Below, piece after piece: positions 27,212 to 35,589 of a stretch of 64,000 bases of DNA. Each line of letters opens with the position of its first letter. Position 1 is the first letter of the stretch. Under the pieces are notes generated by a model, which ran no database searches, had not been told where the DNA came from, and saw nothing but the letters and a program-made list of their open reading frames with translations. Source of the stretch: Desulfurococcales archaeon (GTDB taxonomy: Archaea > Thermoproteota > Thermoprotei_A > Sulfolobales > Desulfurococcaceae); NCBI GenBank assembly GCA_015520735.1, contig WAPN01000002.1, positions 28,938-92,937 of the forward strand, written 5' to 3'. A program made the translations under genes and the position numbers.

Positions 27212-28534
27212 TCACGATCTAGCGTAGCGTTTATCAATATATTTACCCAGACCCTTATTGGCCACAAGATTTCTCTCTTTGATCACGACTTCACCATTGA
27301 CAAGCAGGTGTAGCGGATATCCATAAAGCTCCATTTTCTCCCATGGTGTCCAGTCGACCTTATGGTGGTGCTCTGAGGCAGATATCTTCCTGGCAACACG
27401 TGTCTCGAGCACGACTAGGTCAGCATCCGCGCCCACGGCGAGTGCTCCTTTGCGGGGATATATTCCCATGATCTGGGCCGGGTTCGCGCTGAAAACCTCT
27501 ACGAACCTCCCAAAACTGATCCTACCCTTGAGGACACCGTAGGTAAAGAGATAGGGGCCCATGATCTCTAGTGTCGGGATGCCTCCCCATGCACGCCATA
27601 CATTCTTCTCCTTATCAATCCTGGGGGCGGGCGCGTTATCACTCACATAAGCATCTATCGTACCATCAGCTAGTGCATGCCATAGAGCTTCTCTATCCTC
27701 CGCGGTCTTGAGTGTTGGTGCTAGCTTCAGGTATGGACCGTACTTTGCGGAATCGTCGCGGGTGAAGTGTAGATGGTGGGGGCAGACCTCTACTGTTAAT
27801 TTGACTCCACGGCTCCTGAGATACCTGACTGCATCCACTCCCTCCTTGCTACTTATATGGCATATGTGTAGAGGACCCTTAGTCTCCCTAGCATAGTATC
27901 CGAGCCTCATGATCGCTGCGGCTTCAGCGTTATCACTCCTGCTCATATGATATGCGACAATATCGTCTAGATCCTTGTGTTTCGACTCACCATAATCTAT
28001 CAGCGCGTCATCCTCGCTGTGTGCGAGAACCACTCCATCAACATCTCTCACCAGCTCCAGTATTCTTACGAGAGCCTTATCACTGGCCATGAATGGCCTG
28101 CAGGTGAATACCTTGAAGCCTTTAACGCCTTTCTCGGCGAGCTCGGGTATCATGCTATAGTTGTTCTCGGTCATGAAGCCCGCATGTATCCCGAAGTTGA
28201 TGTAGGCATTCTTCTTCCCCGCCTCTATCTTCTCCTTGAGTATCTTCGGGTTATCCACATTGACACGTAACGGCATATCGTAGACCGTGGTGACCGAGCC
28301 GAAGGCCGCCGCGAGTGTCCCGGACTCCCAGTCCTCATTAATAGTGTACTCTGGGTCATAGACGTGTGCATGGATATCTATTCCTCCAGGAATGACGGGC
28401 TGGCCATAAGCATCCAATATAATGTCAACGTTCTTGAATTGTTTCTTAGAAATACCCGCGATAATGCCGTCCTCGACAAGAATATTAGCCTCGGTAAAGC
28501 CGTCGCCGATCCATATTTTGGCATTCCTTATCAT
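27212..28534 (-). CDS. Cyclic amidohydrolase (dihydroorotase/hydantoinase/allantoinase-like)
   Basis: A ~440-residue metal-dependent amidohydrolase. The HxH site is in GGIDIHAHVYDP and the carbamylated Lys is in GVKGFKVFTC (K146 counting from an upstream TTG start). Further ligands are in VLAHSEDD, LHICHISSKEG and YVSDNAPAP. It opens cyclic amides. SxH spacing and the FTCRPFM stretch fit allantoinase or hydantoinase as well as dihydroorotase; no other pyrimidine or purine genes are near. ATG 28534 is preferred to TTG 28549 because GGTAGG precedes it. Confidence 0.9.
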   Translation of the reverse strand: MIRNAKIWIGDGFTEANILVEDGIIAGISKKQFKNVDIILDAYGQPVIPGGIDIHAHVYDPEYTINEDWESGTLAAAFGSVTTVYDMPLRVNVDNPKILKEKIEAGKKNAYINFGIHAGFMTENNYSMIPELAEKGVKGFKVFTCRPFMASDKALVRILELVRDVDGVVLAHSEDDALIDYGESKHKDLDDIVAYHMSRSDNAEAAAIMRLGYYARETKGPLHICHISSKEGVDAVRYLRSRGVKLTVEVCPHHLHFTRDDSAKYGPYLKLAPTLKTAEDREALWHALADGTIDAYVSDNAPAPRIDKEKNVWRAWGGIPTLEIMGPYLFTYGVLKGRISFGRFVEVFSANPAQIMGIYPRKGALAVGADADLVVLETRVARKISASEHHHKVDWTPWEKMELYGYPLHLLVNGEVVIKERNLVANKGLGKYIDKRYARS

Positions 28535-28630
28535 TATAGAGCCTACCAAATAAGCACACCTCAGGAATATATTATTGTTAGAACCATTTTAAGAAAGAGC
28601 ACTAATCCTTAGCCAAACTAGTTAATAGGA

Positions 28631-29584
28631 TTACCACGGCTTTTTAAAACGCTCTTCAAGCCAGGGACTGCCACGCTCATGGTAGCCAAGGCTCTCCCAG
28701 AAACCATCCAAGTACCTATCAAGGAGAAGTATCCTTGAGACCCATTTCACACTCTTCCAGCCATAAAGGGCCGGGACAACCAGCCTTACCGGGCCACCAT
28801 GCTCGGGAGCTATTGGCTCTCCCTTCATATGGGTTGCAAGAAGAGCCTGTTCATCAAGCAGGTACGGGAGCGATATTATGGCTGAATACCCATCGAGACC
28901 ATATACAAGACCATATCTCGCATCCGGCCTGACCCTTGCATCATCCAAGACATGTTTCAGAGGCACTCCTCTCCACTCAATGTTCTTCACAGTCCAGCCG
29001 GTCACACAATGGAGGTCCGCCTTTATTGTCTTCTGCGGGTATCGTTCGAGGTCTTCGGGGCCTAGCTGTAACGGCTTCTCTACAAGGCCCGCTATGATTA
29101 TGCCCGTGTCACTACAGTCTAGGCATGGCTGCCCCAGTATTCGGTATATGATCGGGGAAGATACAATGTACTGGCCCGGAGGCAGCTCCTCCTTGGGCCC
29201 AACATAATCTGTGGGCTCGGTTCTCGGCCTATATGATTCGGGCTCAGCATTAATCTTATTGGCTAGGGCCTCGGGTATGGTTACCACTGCTATCTCTCCA
29301 TGCTTCTCTCTGGAAACTATTCTAAGGGACAAGTACTGCTTGTCAGCGCTCATCCTATACCTGTAGATCATGTGGGTTGTCCCTATAGGCTCGTTCTCAA
29401 TGAATATGGGCGGGGATACCTTTAGGAATTGTTTGTTCCACTCCCATATCTTCAACGCGACGCGGTGGGCGTCCCTGATTGTCTCTATATCGTCGTCTAG
29501 CCTGCAGAGAACAGTGTAGGCTATGTTTTTGGGCTGGAGAGCAGGAGAGCTATAGATCCTGCAGTTCAACAGGGATGGCCTCAC
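28631..29584 (-). CDS. Sulfite oxidase-family molybdopterin oxidoreductase
   Basis: A 317-residue protein. Its second half (from about residue 145) matches the oxidoreductase molybdopterin-binding domain: LHCVTGWTVKNIEWRGVPL with the Mo ligand C193, then GLDGYSAIISL, EHGGPVRLVVPALYGWKSVKWV and a GFWESLGYHERGSPW end. The first ~130 residues are not recognised and replace the usual signal peptide, so the enzyme is probably cytoplasmic. The SUF start codon order is notable: GTG overlaps the SufB-like stop by 4 bp, implying joint production with an Fe-S assembly protein. Substrate unknown. Confidence 0.88.
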   Translation of the reverse strand: MRPSLLNCRIYSSPALQPKNIAYTVLCRLDDDIETIRDAHRVALKIWEWNKQFLKVSPPIFIENEPIGTTHMIYRYRMSADKQYLSLRIVSREKHGEIAVVTIPEALANKINAEPESYRPRTEPTDYVGPKEELPPGQYIVSSPIIYRILGQPCLDCSDTGIIIAGLVEKPLQLGPEDLERYPQKTIKADLHCVTGWTVKNIEWRGVPLKHVLDDARVRPDARYGLVYGLDGYSAIISLPYLLDEQALLATHMKGEPIAPEHGGPVRLVVPALYGWKSVKWVSRILLLDRYLDGFWESLGYHERGSPWLEERFKKPW

Positions 29585-30645
29585 ATAACTATTTTTCCAG
29601 CCATCATATTGATGATTCTATCCATGTAGCTTTTAACCTGCGGCGGTAATCCCTCCATTGCGCCCCTCAGGAATCCTCCCACTATGAGCCTTACTGCCTC
29701 TTCCTCTGTCAAGCCTCGTGTCATCAAGTAAAACAATTGTTCACCTCCTATTCTCCCTATGCTGGCCTCGTGGGTTAGTGTTGCGTTTTCGACGCTCGTC
29801 TCGAGGACTGGGAGCGTCCTCATCACTCCTTCGCCCAGTACTAGTCCCATACACTCCATGTGGCCTTTGACATTGTTGGCTTGAGCATTCATTTTAAGCT
29901 CGTTTACCATGAAACCACCACTCTCCACGACTCCTCTTGTCACGATTAGGCCGCTGCTGTTCCTTCCCCTGAGATTGATCACAGCTGTTGACGCTACTCT
30001 TGTGTCGCGGGGAGCTGTTGATGCCTTGTGCACTTCTATCCGTGTAGCCTCTTCTGCTTCGACTTCCTCGTAGCTACCTATCGACCTGACAGGTGTTGTT
30101 TTGACATAGTAGCTCCTGTAGAAGCTGTTCTTGCCTACTCGGGCATAGGTGGCGCTGGAAACATCTATTCCTGGTCTCCAATTATGGATCATTATGCTCG
30201 TGAACCTGGCGTTGTCGCCGATTTCTATGAGGCTCATAGCCTTATGTGCCCCTGTCGGGACCAAGGCCGCACATCCCTTTGCAAGCGTTATCTCGGCCCC
30301 ATCCTCGATCTTTATCACATTTATTATCCGCTGGTAGAATCCCTTCTCGCCAAGCAGAAAGCAGGCATAGATGGGCGTCTCTATTCTTGTTCCCCGGGGA
30401 ACGTAAACGAATACTCCTGGGGTCTTGGCCGGGTCGAAAACCTTCCTATCTCCCTGCCGTGATATTATCTCATCTATAATGTCCCTGTACTTGTCGACCG
30501 CTCGTCTTATATCCATCAAGACGACGCCGAACTTCGAGAGGTAGGAGGCATACATCCCTGCTAGGAGCTTCTCGTTCAGTATGCTGGCAACATGCCCCTC
30601 CATAACAGGTAATCCTGCCTTAGCAATAATCGATTGATCATCCAA
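29581..30645 (-). CDS. SufB/SufD-family Fe-S cluster assembly protein
   Basis: A 354-residue beta-helix protein of the SufBD family, shorter than bacterial SufB (~480). Features are the GVFVYVPRGTRIETPI segment, repeated beta strands in the middle, and the C-terminal block LETSVENATLTHEASIGRIGGEQLFYLMTRGLTEEEA, which contains the conserved Glu-His and Arg near the cluster site. It normally works with the ATPase SufC, but no sufC is adjacent. It is first in a two-gene unit with the molybdopterin oxidoreductase. Confidence 0.92.
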   Translation of the reverse strand: MDDQSIIAKAGLPVMEGHVASILNEKLLAGMYASYLSKFGVVLMDIRRAVDKYRDIIDEIISRQGDRKVFDPAKTPGVFVYVPRGTRIETPIYACFLLGEKGFYQRIINVIKIEDGAEITLAKGCAALVPTGAHKAMSLIEIGDNARFTSIMIHNWRPGIDVSSATYARVGKNSFYRSYYVKTTPVRSIGSYEEVEAEEATRIEVHKASTAPRDTRVASTAVINLRGRNSSGLIVTRGVVESGGFMVNELKMNAQANNVKGHMECMGLVLGEGVMRTLPVLETSVENATLTHEASIGRIGGEQLFYLMTRGLTEEEAVRLIVGGFLRGAMEGLPPQVKSYMDRIINMMAGKIVM

Positions 30646-30751
30646 TGTTCCTGCACCGCGGCAGACAAGTTATTACGGGCTATCGTTATTCTCTAGACAT
30701 GCTCCCCTTATAATGGTAATCATGAAGAAACATGTATCCATGGGATTGATA

Positions 30752-31699
30752 AGTATGCCTAGAGGTAAGTGCAGAGTATGTGGCCGAGAAGCAGAGTACT
30801 GGGTGCCATGGGCTAACGCTTGGTTTTGCCACGACCACTTCATAGAGTACTATGATAAGCGTGTCCGGAGGGTCTGGGAGAAGTATTTTCCACGTGGCCA
30901 CCGCAAAGTGCTGGTAGCTGTTAGCGGGGGGAAAGATAGTGTGGCGCTTCTATATAGTATTTCAAAGCTACTAGGTGATAGCGGACTATATTACCATGCT
31001 CTCTTCATAGACTTGGGCATTCCTGGCTATAGCCGAGAATCATTGAGGATCGTCGAGAAGAATGCTGGGCGCCTAGACATAGAGGTGGAAGTAGCTCGGC
31101 TCTCTGATTATGGTTTCACCATGGAGGATGTATACCGCCTGGTCAGGGCGAGGAGGATAAGGAGGCCTGTATGCAGCATTTGTGGCATGGTCAAGAGGTA
31201 CTTAATGAACAGATACGCTTATGAGCACGGCTACGATCTTGTACTGACAGGCCATAACCTTGACGATATGATTGGCTTCACTCTGTCAAGCATCGTCTCT
31301 GGCAGGATAGAAGACCTGGTCAAGCTCAAGCCCTACGTGGAGGGCTCAGGAAATCTCGTGGCTAGGGGGAAGCCTATCCTCTTCATGTATGGTGTTGAGA
31401 ATAAATGGTATGTCGAGGCCGTCGATGCAGAGATCGTGGGGGGACAGTGTCCATTCAGAGCCGGTGAGTCATCGATTAATGTCGAGCTTAGAGACGCCGT
31501 TCTAGCCGCTGATAAGAAACACCCTGGCCTAGCCATATTGATGGCCCGAAACATCGTGGATAAGCTCATACCGAGGATAAGGGCTCCTGAGAAGAAGCTT
31601 AAGAGTTGTAGCGTGTGCGGGTACCCCTCAAGCACCGATCCATGCGGCTTCTGTAGGCTTAGAGAAAGAGTCTCTGCACTACTATCCTCCCAAGAATAG
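30752..31699 (+). CDS. TtuA/Ncs6-like tRNA 2-thiolation protein
   Basis: A ~315-residue N-type ATP pyrophosphatase. The N-terminal zinc finger has C7 and C10 (CRVCG) and CH pairs near 26-29; the PP-loop SGGKDSVALLY is at ~58; CSICG (C141, C144) plus the Cys of GGQCPF are the three ligands of the TtuA [4Fe-4S] cluster; a second zinc finger closes the protein (CSVCGYPSSTDPCGFC). It adenylates a tRNA uridine (T54 or U34) for sulfur insertion from a ubiquitin-like carrier. In-frame ATGs lie at 30713, 30722 and 30737, but TATA-like TTATAAT at ~30709 favours 30752. Confidence 0.9.
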   Translation, partial: SMPRGKCRVCGREAEYWVPWANAWFCHDHFIEYYDKRVRRVWEKYFPRGHRKVLVAVSGGKDSVALLYSISKLLGDSGLYYHALFIDLGIPGYSRESLRIVEKNAGRLDIEVEVARLSDYGFTMEDVYRLVRARRIRRPVCSICGMVKRYLMNRYAYEHGYDLVLTGHNLDDMIGFTLSSIVSGRIEDLVKLKPYVEGSGNLVARGKPILFMYGVENKWYVEAVDAEIVGGQCPFRAGESSINVELRDAVLAADKKHPGLAILMARNIVDKLIPRIRAPEKKLKSCSVCGYPSSTDPCGFCRLRERVSALLSSQE

Positions 31700-32587
31700 G
31701 ATCCCGACTACTATCGCCATGCTCGCCATGGTCAGCACGAAGGTTGTGCTCGCGGTAAACTCGGGTTTCCAGCCATAGATTCTTGCGATCACCGTGTTGA
31801 ATACCGCTGGTGGCATTATGCTTAGAACCATTATTTCTGCCTGGTAGAGGCTCGGCATGGGAAACACGTGTAGGAGGGCATAGTGGATCAGGGGGGATGC
31901 GAGGAACCTCCAGAATGTTACTGTTAGGAACTGGGGCTTGTAGACAAAGATATACTTCATGGTCAACGGTATCGTGTAGCCGAGTATGAATATTGCTCCG
32001 TAGCTGAGCATGCTATGTGTTGGGGTGAGAATTGGTGCTAGGTAAGGATAGATCGATGGGACGCCGTAGTGGATCAGTATACCGCCAGCGAAACCATAGA
32101 TTATAGGTAGCTTCAATATCTTTACAACGAGGTTTTCGCCTCTTCTCCCAATTAGTCCTGGGACGAGTACGTTGAAGATGAACGTTATGAGAGAATAGGT
32201 TGCGGCCGCATCGATGTTTCCGTAGAGGAGCAGGAGCACGGGGAAGCCAAGGAACACGTTGTTCTGGAAGGTACTGATTATTATCGAGCCATAACGTACC
32301 TCCGGCTCTCCCTTCAGGGTCGGGATTTTGAAGAGTACTGCGAAGCTTACGAGTATGTATATGAGGCATGTCATGGCTATCGATAGATCAGCAACCACTA
32401 TCCCTCTCCGAGCGAAAATATCAAAGTATACTGCTGGTAGGAGGATATAGTAAATGAACTTATTGAACAAATGAACAGCTTGGTCGACAAGCTTGTACTT
32501 GCCAAGAACACTATGCACCAGCATGCCTAGGCCCATGAAGCCAAAGAGAAGTATCATCGTTAGCACTGGCTCCAAGTGACATATCAC
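31682..32587 (-). CDS. AEC-family (auxin efflux carrier-like) transporter
   Basis: A 301-residue membrane protein with ten helices and an N-terminus (GFMGLGMLVHSVLGKYKLVDQAVHLFNKFIYYILLPAVYF) characteristic of the AEC/PIN-like carrier family; FQNNVFLGFPVLLLLYG is the conserved broken helix and PPAVFNTVIA the late one. In prokaryotes these export organic acids or similar anions. GTG 32587 is the apparent start. It converges with and overlaps the TtuA-like gene by 18 bp. A strong minus-strand TATA box TTTATATAAGG sits near 32685-32695. Confidence 0.9.
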   Translation of the reverse strand: MICHLEPVLTMILLFGFMGLGMLVHSVLGKYKLVDQAVHLFNKFIYYILLPAVYFDIFARRGIVVADLSIAMTCLIYILVSFAVLFKIPTLKGEPEVRYGSIIISTFQNNVFLGFPVLLLLYGNIDAAATYSLITFIFNVLVPGLIGRRGENLVVKILKLPIIYGFAGGILIHYGVPSIYPYLAPILTPTHSMLSYGAIFILGYTIPLTMKYIFVYKPQFLTVTFWRFLASPLIHYALLHVFPMPSLYQAEIMVLSIMPPAVFNTVIARIYGWKPEFTASTTFVLTMASMAIVVGILFLGG

Positions 32588-32719
32588 CGTTTTCGTTATG
32601 ACGATGTTTTACCACATAAATACATTACTTGAGAACATAGAATCTATTGAGACTAAACAAGGAATTGTCGAGACACAAAAAACCTTATATAAATATATAT
32701 GAGGAGAACACGAACTCCT

Positions 32720-32827
32720 TTATTGCTTCTGTTCTTCACCCTCACCTTTTGGCTTGGGTTTTCTACCCTTCTTACCCTTGCCTTTGGCCATGACTAGTCC
32801 CTCGCCACCCATTGTTTGGGCGGCCAT
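32720..32827 (-). CDS. Very small Lys/Gly-rich protein (possible)
   Basis: A 35-codon frame starting ATG 32827, or 23 codons from ATG 32791, encodes MAKGKGKKGRKPKPKGEGE and a short Gln/Lys end. GAGGGAC lies before the inner ATG. It stands between the HTH-PRTase-like and AEC genes on the same strand, with an upstream TATA-like ATAAACAATA at about 32848-32857. The composition resembles basic tails of ribosomal proteins (e.g. S25e N-terminus), so it might be a real RNA-binding microprotein or just a fragment. No homology can be claimed. Confidence 0.4.
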   Translation of the reverse strand: MAAQTMGGEGLVMAKGKGKKGRKPKPKGEGEEQKQ

Positions 32828-32957
32828 CTATCTGTGTATGTTTGGTTGGATATTGTTTATCCTCGCACTCGGTGATGATAATTGACCGGTACTTGCCAAT
32901 GATGATCACGTAGTAGTGGATGAGACAATATCATCAGTAGTGTTTTTAAACCTGGCC

Positions 32958-33668
32958 CTACTGGTTAAAGCCAACTATTTGTTCGAGGGATAATATTTTG
33001 GGGTTGTCGGGCATTGGCGTTCCATACAGATCGCTCGTTGATCCAAGGATGGTTGTTATCGCGGTTATACGTGCTTGGAGCCTATAGTGTATGAGCCTAC
33101 TGAGAGCCTCAACCACTTGTTTATCCGGGTTCTCGACAAGCACGACTGTCTTGCTACCCTTAGGGAGACACGTTCTTGGAAGATATATTAGCGATGGGTA
33201 TCCATGCCCGTCGATGAAGTGCTCGACAGCGTAAACCTGTGATCTACAGAGCTTGTTGCTTGATGCGACACATAGTTTCTTCTTTAAGAGCCTTGACAAC
33301 GATATACCTATCCCCATGAGCTTCTCTGGATAAACCACTATTGCGTCGGGCTTCAAGAACTGCAGTTTCTCGTAGAGGAGGTAGCCCGCGAGGTCACAGT
33401 ATCCTGTCCGCCAATAACTCCTCCACTCCTCGCCTATCCTAATATACTGTATCATCGATGCCACGGCTTTCTCGATGACCTTCTTACTCCTTATTTCCTC
33501 ATAGATCTTCTTAGCGGTTGGCTCCTCAGGAACCATTGATAGGCTGACGTATTTCCAGAGATTATTCTGGGGCACACCAGTCACTGCTTCTAGTTCTCGG
33601 AAAGTATAGATGTCCTTGAGGGATACCAGGAGGTTAACCAGCATACTCCTTATTCCTTTCTCCATCAA
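32958..33668 (-). CDS. HTH protein with phosphoribosyltransferase-like domain
   Basis: A 236-residue protein. Residues ~1-60 look like a helix-turn-helix (FRELEAVTGVPQNNLWKYVSLSMVPEEPTAKKIYEEI). Residues ~95-225 follow the type I PRTase strand order with KPDAIVVYPEKLMGIGISLSRLL as the pyrophosphate loop region and KTVVLVENPDKQVVEALSRL at the PRPP-loop position. The usual acidic pair (DD or ED before TG) is degenerate, so it probably senses a nucleotide rather than catalysing. Archaeal GfcR and bacterial PurR use this design. Targets are unknown. Confidence 0.75.
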   Translation of the reverse strand: MMEKGIRSMLVNLLVSLKDIYTFRELEAVTGVPQNNLWKYVSLSMVPEEPTAKKIYEEIRSKKVIEKAVASMIQYIRIGEEWRSYWRTGYCDLAGYLLYEKLQFLKPDAIVVYPEKLMGIGISLSRLLKKKLCVASSNKLCRSQVYAVEHFIDGHGYPSLIYLPRTCLPKGSKTVVLVENPDKQVVEALSRLIHYRLQARITAITTILGSTSDLYGTPMPDNPKILSLEQIVGFNQ

Positions 33669-33868
33669 GGATCACTGTATTTAGCCATACCACTACTTTC
33701 TACTATGTATGATGCTATTTAAAAACAAGGCATTGCCACGTTTATCATCATATAAGCAGAAGAAACTATGGAGGCTCATCACCTGTTTTTCTCCGTATAT
33801 GGTCAACTATAATCCTAAATCCCATTAATGACTCGTTAATCGTTGAAGACAATATGGAGTGACATGGT

Positions 33869-34900
33869 TTGGGCCGAGACCCCTACCTGGTAGAACCGGT
33901 CAAGACAATTGTTCCCGGCAGGAAAACCGTATCAGAGCTATTGGAAGCCATGGCTGACACTGCTTTCCAGGGAAGAGCGCTCGGGGAAGCCTATAGGATC
34001 ATCAAGAAAATGATCCGAGAGCTCAAGAACACTATATTCTTAGGCCTAGCTGGCTCGCTGAGCACTGCCGGCATGTGGAGGCTCGTAAAATGGCTGGTCG
34101 AGAACAGGTATGTCGATGTACTGGTCTCGACGGGGGCCAATATCTCGGAAGATATTCTCGAAGCAATGGGATACAAATACTATAAAGGCTCACCACTAGT
34201 TGATGACGAAGATCTCTTGAAGCATAAGATCGACAGGTTCTACGACACGTATGCTTCAGAGCTAGAATACCGGGAAATGGAGTCACTGATCAAGGACTTC
34301 ATCGAATCCCTGCGCGGCGACACCTGCTATTCTACCCCTGAGTTCCTCTACTTGTTCGGTGAATACCTTGACGATCATGGAATAGACTCAATAATCTCCG
34401 CGGCTTATCGGGCAGGAGTTCCGGTCTTCTCGCCGGCTCTAGTTGATAGTGGATATGGTATTGCGGGTATAACGGCCTCTCTCGAGGGTAGGAGTGTCTG
34501 CGTGGATATGATGAGGGATTTCAGGCAAATTGTTGAGATCGGCCGTAGATCCAAGAACATAAGCGCGATATATATCGGTGGAGGTGTTCCTAAGGACTAT
34601 GTAAATCTTGTAGCTGTAGCACAGACGATCATGAAGCTCTACGAGGAGGGCGAAGACTATTATAAGCCATTAAAATACGTTGTACAGATAACGACTGATG
34701 CACCACAATGGGGTGGACTAAGCGGAGCGACACTCGAAGAGGCTGTGAGTTGGGGAAAAGCGATGCCCGGCCCCAACAAGAGGACTGTCTACTGTGATGC
34801 CACAATAGCGCTACCATTGATCGTGCACGGCCTAGTTGATGAGGGGATCAAGAGGGGGGAATACCCTGATCTAAAATGGGTTTTCGAGGGGATCATGTAA
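33869..34900 (+). CDS. dys: Deoxyhypusine synthase
   Basis: A 343-residue NAD-dependent enzyme that moves the aminobutyl group of spermidine (or a related polyamine) to a Lys of translation factor aIF5A. Motifs are IFLGLAGSLSTAGMW, STGANISEDILEAMGY, DSGYGIAGI, YIGGGVPKDYV and TTDAPQWGGLSGATLEEAVSWGK, whose last Lys (K297) is the catalytic one. Length is normal for archaea. TTG 33869 follows GGAGTGA by seven bases. Its TAA shares one base with the ATG of the SpeD-family gene, so hypusine and polyamine synthesis are translationally coupled. Confidence 0.96.
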   Translation: MGRDPYLVEPVKTIVPGRKTVSELLEAMADTAFQGRALGEAYRIIKKMIRELKNTIFLGLAGSLSTAGMWRLVKWLVENRYVDVLVSTGANISEDILEAMGYKYYKGSPLVDDEDLLKHKIDRFYDTYASELEYREMESLIKDFIESLRGDTCYSTPEFLYLFGEYLDDHGIDSIISAAYRAGVPVFSPALVDSGYGIAGITASLEGRSVCVDMMRDFRQIVEIGRRSKNISAIYIGGGVPKDYVNLVAVAQTIMKLYEEGEDYYKPLKYVVQITTDAPQWGGLSGATLEEAVSWGKAMPGPNKRTVYCDATIALPLIVHGLVDEGIKRGEYPDLKWVFEGIM

Positions 34901-35295
34901 TGAGTCTCGGGAGAGGTAAGGACTCCGTGGTTGGTAAACACGTATTTGGAGACCTATACGGCATTGATGAGAAGACTGGATATGATGAGAAACTACTTCG
35001 TGACGCAGTGGTTAAGGCGGCCGAGATAGCGAACATGACGCTCTATGACGTCAAATCATGGAGGTTCGGGGGAAAGAAGGGAGGAGTATCCGTTATCGCC
35101 CTGGTCCTTGAGAGCCATATAGCAGTACATACATGGCCCAAGTACAGATACGCGACCATAGATGTCTATACTTGTGGTGCTCATAGCGATCCAGTCAAGG
35201 CCTTCGAGTACTTAGTGGAGATTCTAAGGCCCGAGCACTACACGATGAAAACTGCGAATAGAAGCCAGGACAAGGAGGCTTACCCATTCCCCTAG
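34900..35295 (+). CDS. SpeD-family pyruvoyl decarboxylase (AdoMet or arginine decarboxylase)
   Basis: A 131-residue proenzyme. The self-cleavage site LESHIAVHTWPKYRYATIDV contains E71-S72: cleavage turns Ser72 into the pyruvoyl cofactor; H73 and the later TCGAHSDP (C92) are catalytic. In Crenarchaeota paralogues of this family decarboxylate either S-adenosylmethionine (for spermidine) or arginine (to agmatine); I cannot decide which from one sequence. The ATG overlaps the deoxyhypusine synthase stop (TAATG), and the pair makes sense because hypusine needs a polyamine donor. Confidence 0.93.
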   Translation: MSLGRGKDSVVGKHVFGDLYGIDEKTGYDEKLLRDAVVKAAEIANMTLYDVKSWRFGGKKGGVSVIALVLESHIAVHTWPKYRYATIDVYTCGAHSDPVKAFEYLVEILRPEHYTMKTANRSQDKEAYPFP

Positions 35296-35314
35296 GGTTC
35301 ATCTCTTTATGTGC

Positions 35315-35351
35315 TTGGTCATCGGGGAGGAAAAAATGAGCCGATGACCAA
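35315..35351 (+). ncRNA. Strong hairpin / candidate structured RNA downstream of speD
   Basis: An 11-bp perfect inverted repeat, TTGGTCATCGG and CCGATGACCAA, encloses a 15-nt A-rich loop, 20 bp after the speD stop. The next ~55 bp remain GC-rich (to about 35405) and hold a weaker GCCG...CGGC pairing followed by ACA, whereas the surrounding intergenic DNA is AT-rich. In hyperthermophiles such islands often mark RNA genes. No C/D box pair is present and there is no T-run for a simple terminator. The + strand is assumed. Confidence 0.35.
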
Positions 35352-35515
35352 TGAAGCTCGAGCAGCCGGGGAGGCGTTCACATCCGATCATGGCGACGGC
35401 ACATCTGCAAAAATACTGAATATATAAACAAAACATAACCCAGAGAAAACAAAAATATAATACAATACATTTATACAGAACCTGCAACGCCATGCATGTT
35501 TCTATATAATCTGGT

Positions 35516-35527
35516 GCTTTTATATAC
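35516..35527 (+). promoter_or_regulatory. TATA box of the DNA methylase gene
   Basis: CTTTTATATACA sits ~65 bp before the TTG start at 35590, giving a predicted transcript start near 35550 and a leader with GTGGTG before the start. Confidence 0.5.
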
Positions 35528-35589
35528 AACAATATTCTTCTATGCCAAGTATAAGAATAGTATCTCTTAGTGACATCGTGGTGTCTTAG

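Noticed and set aside
35299..35532. 77-aa minus-strand open frame in the gap after speD
   Set aside because: Cys/Tyr-rich nonsense-like composition, overlaps the hairpin and the methylase promoter, no ribosome site.
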